Shown here piece after piece: positions 6,718-8,531 of a DNA stretch of 8,531 nt (positions are counted from its first letter, which is position 1; each line of letters opens with the position of its first letter). The stretch lies in assembly GCA_946887385.1 (NCBI GenBank), contig CAMPKU010000198.1, positions 1-8,531 on the forward strand. The letters run 5' to 3'. The notes beneath the pieces are model-generated. The model was not told the DNA's origin and made no database searches. It was given only the letters and a program-made list of their open reading frames with translations. This DNA is from an uncultured Gammaproteobacteria bacterium. GTDB taxonomy: Bacteria > Pseudomonadota > Gammaproteobacteria > Rariloculales > Rariloculaceae. The position numbers and the translations under genes are program-made.

Positions 6718-7499
6718 TGCGCAATCTTTGTCTCGCGCTGCTGCTCGCGAACCTGGGCTTCGCCGCGTGGAGCGCTTGGCTCGCGCCGGCGGAGCCCGTG
6801 GGCCGGCCGGCCGACGAGGGGCGGCCGCTGACGCTCGTCAGCGAGGTGCCGGAGGATCTGCGCAGCAGCGGCAGCGTTGCCGAGCCCGCGGAAACGCCGG
6901 CGATTGCGGCCGCGGAGGGAGAAGGCAACGCGCCCCTGAGCGAGCTCGTCACAGCGGACGAAGGGGATCTTGGCGCGTCGCCGCGCGGTGAGCCGGCGGC
7001 GCCAGCCGATCCCCGGCCGGAGCTTGCCGCGGCCGAGTCCCGCTGCACGAGCGTGGGGCCGTTTCGCGAGCTGTCGCAGGCTGCAACGGCGGCGGCCACG
7101 CTTCGCGCGGCAGGCTTTCAGCCGCTCCAGCGCGTCACCGAGGGCGACGTCTGGATCGGCTACTGGGTCTACATCCCGGCGATCGCAACCGAGCAGCAAG
7201 CGAACGAGATTCTCGCGAAAGTGCGCGCGGACGGCATTGCCGACTCCTACGTGATTCCGAATAGCGACAGCGGCAACCTCGTCTCGCTCGGTGTGTTCAG
7301 CGAGATCAGCGGTGTGAGCCGCCGCCGCGATCAAGTTCGTGCACTCGGCTTCGAGCCGCAGGTCGTGGATCGCACGCGCCGTGCCACGGTGTACTGGATC
7401 GACGTGGTGCTCGAGCCCTCGCAAACGCTCGACTTCGATGCATTGCGGCCCGCCGGCCGGATCATCCGCCTCGAGCAACGCGATTGCGAACGCGGTTAG
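6717..7499 (+). CDS. SPOR-domain envelope protein
   Basis: A 260-residue protein with an N-terminal membrane anchor or signal (about 1-22, LCLALLLANLGFAAWSAWLA). A long acidic, Ala/Pro/Glu-rich low-complexity linker follows (about 23-107), then a C-terminal SPOR region. SPOR domains bind peptidoglycan lacking stem peptides, usually at division sites. The full SPOR unit is about 149-219. A further half unit precedes it: residues 110-140 (SVGPFRELS...LRAAGFQPLQRV) resemble 188-218 (SLGVFSEIS...VRALGFEPQVV), so the domain carries a visible internal repeat. The ATG overlaps the coaX stop (TGATG), which fixes the start. The frame continues upstream only as a coaX shadow. A role in division or cell wall upkeep is inferred from the domain; the link to birA and coaX is positional. 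The end is ERG-stop with no clear terminator after it. Confidence 0.88.
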   Translation: MRNLCLALLLANLGFAAWSAWLAPAEPVGRPADEGRPLTLVSEVPEDLRSSGSVAEPAETPAIAAAEGEGNAPLSELVTADEGDLGASPRGEPAAPADPRPELAAAESRCTSVGPFRELSQAATAAATLRAAGFQPLQRVTEGDVWIGYWVYIPAIATEQQANEILAKVRADGIADSYVIPNSDSGNLVSLGVFSEISGVSRRRDQVRALGFEPQVVDRTRRATVYWIDVVLEPSQTLDFDALRPAGRIIRLEQRDCERG

Positions 7500-7602
7500 C
7501 GCACCGAGGGCCGAGGATTCTTCAGCGAGCGGGCGGCGTCCGGGCCACGGCCGGCGGGTTATTGTTTTCCGAGCACGCGAAATTTTTCAAGGAGCAGACA
7601 GC
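7500..7602 (+). promoter_or_regulatory. Gap before the methyltransferase-like gene, with ribosome binding site
   Basis: A gap of 103 bases, GC-rich at first and then AT-rich (7560-7590). It ends in a strong Shine-Dalgarno AAGGAG (7589-7594), 8 bases before the ATG. The AT-rich change suggests a promoter for the next gene, but no -35/-10 pair is convincing. No tRNA or clear terminator is seen. Confidence 0.45.
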
Positions 7603-8349
7603 ATGAAACTCGTGAGGCCCTCGATGTGGACGTTGGCCGTGTGTGCGCTCGGCACGGCGCTCGGCTCGCTGGCGCAGGCGCAGGACGAGCAAGCCGCGCG
7701 GATGCGCACGGCGCTCGCGGCGTCGCAGCGGCCCGCCGAGGAGAAAGCGCGCGACGAAGCGCGCAAGCCGATCGAGACGGTGCAGTTTCTCGGGATAGAA
7801 ACCGGCGACACCGTTATCGACGTGATCGCCGCCGGCGGTTGGTTCACGGAGGTGTTGTCGGCGGCCGTTGGGCCGAGCGGCAAAGTGCTTGCGCAGAACC
7901 CCGAGTTTTTCGTTTCCCGCGAAGGGTTTGTCGCCACCGAGAAGGCGCGCCACGATCGGCTCGGTAACGTGACGCCCGTGCACGGCGAGCTCGCGGCGAA
8001 CGGCATCGTCGCGCAAGCCGATGCGGCGATCACGGCTTTGAATCTGCACGATCTGTACAACGGTCAGAACGGCGAGGCGGCGGCCGTGGCGTTTGCGAAG
8101 GGTGTCTACGATGCGTTGAAGCCGGGCGGGGTGTTCGGGGTCATCGATCATGTGGGGATTGAAGGGCAGAACAATGCGCAGTTTCACCGGTTGCAAGTGG
8201 CGCAGGCGCGGGAGGTGCTGAGGCAGGCTGGGTTCAGAATCGAGGCGGAGTCGGACATCTTGCGCAATGCCGATGATGATCATACGAAGCCTGTTCGGGA
8301 TATGGCTCGGCGGACGGACCAATTCTTGATCCGTGCTCGCAAGCCGTAG
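7603..8349 (+). CDS. Exported class I SAM-methyltransferase-like protein (COG4798 type)
   Basis: A 248-residue protein with a clear signal peptide (Lys2 and Arg5, hydrophobic core, AQA cleavage near residue 26), so it acts outside the cytosol. The remainder has a class I methyltransferase layout. Motif I is VIDVIAAGGWFTEVL (71-85), then a post-I segment GKVLAQNPEF (93-102), LNLHDLY (147-152) and LKPGGVFGVIDH (172-183). Motif I departs from the usual DxGxGxG: only the GGW part is kept, as in the COG4798 family of exported predicted methyltransferases. Whether it uses SAM in the periplasm is doubtful, since SAM is not known to be abundant there. The substrate is unknown. The ATG has AAGGAG 8 bases upstream. 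The last 80 codons use more GGG, AAT and GAT than the neighbours. A REP-like palindrome follows. Confidence 0.82.
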   Translation: MKLVRPSMWTLAVCALGTALGSLAQAQDEQAARMRTALAASQRPAEEKARDEARKPIETVQFLGIETGDTVIDVIAAGGWFTEVLSAAVGPSGKVLAQNPEFFVSREGFVATEKARHDRLGNVTPVHGELAANGIVAQADAAITALNLHDLYNGQNGEAAAVAFAKGVYDALKPGGVFGVIDHVGIEGQNNAQFHRLQVAQAREVLRQAGFRIEAESDILRNADDDHTKPVRDMARRTDQFLIRARKP

Positions 8350-8418
8350 CGGCTGTTACTTCGTCGGCCGGGCCGGCGCCTGCGTATAGGGCTCTCCGGG
8401 GACGCCACAAGTACTTCC

Positions 8419-8464
8419 CTGTAGGCTCGCTCGCGCGCGTCCCTGCGCGCGAGCGAGCCTACAG
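8419..8464. repeat. Perfect 20-bp inverted repeat, REP-like element or terminator
   Basis: Left arm 8419-8438 and right arm 8445-8464 are exact reverse complements, with a 6-base loop GTCCCT. The arms start with CTGTAGGCTCG and end with CGAGCCTACAG, so each outer end carries GTAG/CTAC. A GTAG head next to a GC-rich stem is a known mark of bacterial REP elements, such as the GTAG elements of Stenotrophomonas. It lies 69 bases after the methyltransferase stop and could also stop transcription, although no T tract follows. The right arm ends exactly where adapter sequence begins, so a foldback artefact cannot be fully ruled out. Confidence 0.7.
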
Positions 8465-8531
8465 CTGTCTCTTATACACAACTCCGGAGCCCACGAGACA
8501 GGCAGAAATCGCGTATGCCGTCTTGTGCTAG
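8465..8531 (+). other. Illumina Nextera adapter read-through (not genomic)
   Basis: The last 67 bases are library adapter. CTGTCTCTTATACACA (8465-8480) is the Tn5 mosaic end. Then come CTCC and GAGCCCACGAGAC (8487-8499) of the Nextera read 2 adapter. AGGCAGAA (8500-8507) equals Nextera i7 index N703 as I recall it. The final 24 bases (8508-8531), with CGTATGCCGTCTT at the core, match the P7 tail. A few mismatches and one inserted G fit a low-quality read end. The window ends exactly where the 24-base P7 tail ends. Genomic sequence stops at 8464. Confidence 0.97.

Noticed and set aside
7500..7602. tRNA cluster, since I recall tRNA genes following birA-coaX-SPOR in Pseudomonas
   Set aside because: No cloverleaf or T-loop consensus is visible in the gap.
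8465..8483. Tn5/IS50 mosaic-end-like sequence as a real transposon end
   Set aside because: It is followed directly by Nextera adapter, index and P7 tail, and the contig ends there. It is library sequence, not a mobile element.
1..8531. Undescribed defence, toxin or mobile system
   Set aside because: All sizeable frames with plausible protein character belong to known families. No CRISPR repeats, integrase, transposase or orphan gene cluster is present.

Overview
The window is GC-rich chromosomal DNA from a proteobacterium, most likely a gammaproteobacterium. It has dense genes with 1-5 base overlaps, and the order birA - coaX - SPOR-domain gene resembles what I recall from Pseudomonas. The assignment is inference from gene content and order; no rRNA or tRNA is present to support it. 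I see no phage, CRISPR, toxin-antitoxin or defence locus, and no clearly new multi-gene system.

Left part, minus strand (1-2395): a vitamin B12 uptake operon read right to left. It begins with a well-preserved cobalamin riboswitch (2231-2395), then a leader of about 118 bases with a candidate Shine-Dalgarno-masking hairpin. Next come a periplasmic binding protein gene (btuF-like, TTG start), a FecCD/BtuC-type permease gene (ATGA overlap) and the start of its ATPase gene (btuD-like), cut by the window edge. The riboswitch is what makes B12 or a corrinoid the likely substrate rather than a siderophore.

Middle, plus strand (2465-4258): a divergent gene for an M61 (glycyl aminopeptidase-like) metallopeptidase with a C-terminal PDZ domain. 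Its reading frame is open only from a CTG codon, which overlaps the stop of a possible 17-codon upstream ORF.

Right part, plus strand (4311-7499): a housekeeping run of plsY (phospholipid acyltransferase), birA (biotin-protein ligase and repressor), coaX (type III pantothenate kinase) and a SPOR-domain envelope protein gene. Three of the genes overlap or nearly touch, so they are probably translated together. They cover membrane lipid, biotin and CoA synthesis, all linked to acyl metabolism, plus a peptidoglycan-binding-type protein. A separate gene for an exported methyltransferase-like protein follows (7603-8349).

Right end (8350-8531): a perfect 20-bp inverted repeat resembling a REP element or terminator. 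The last 67 bases are not genomic: they are Illumina Nextera read-through (transposon mosaic end, i7 index, P7 tail) left on the contig end.
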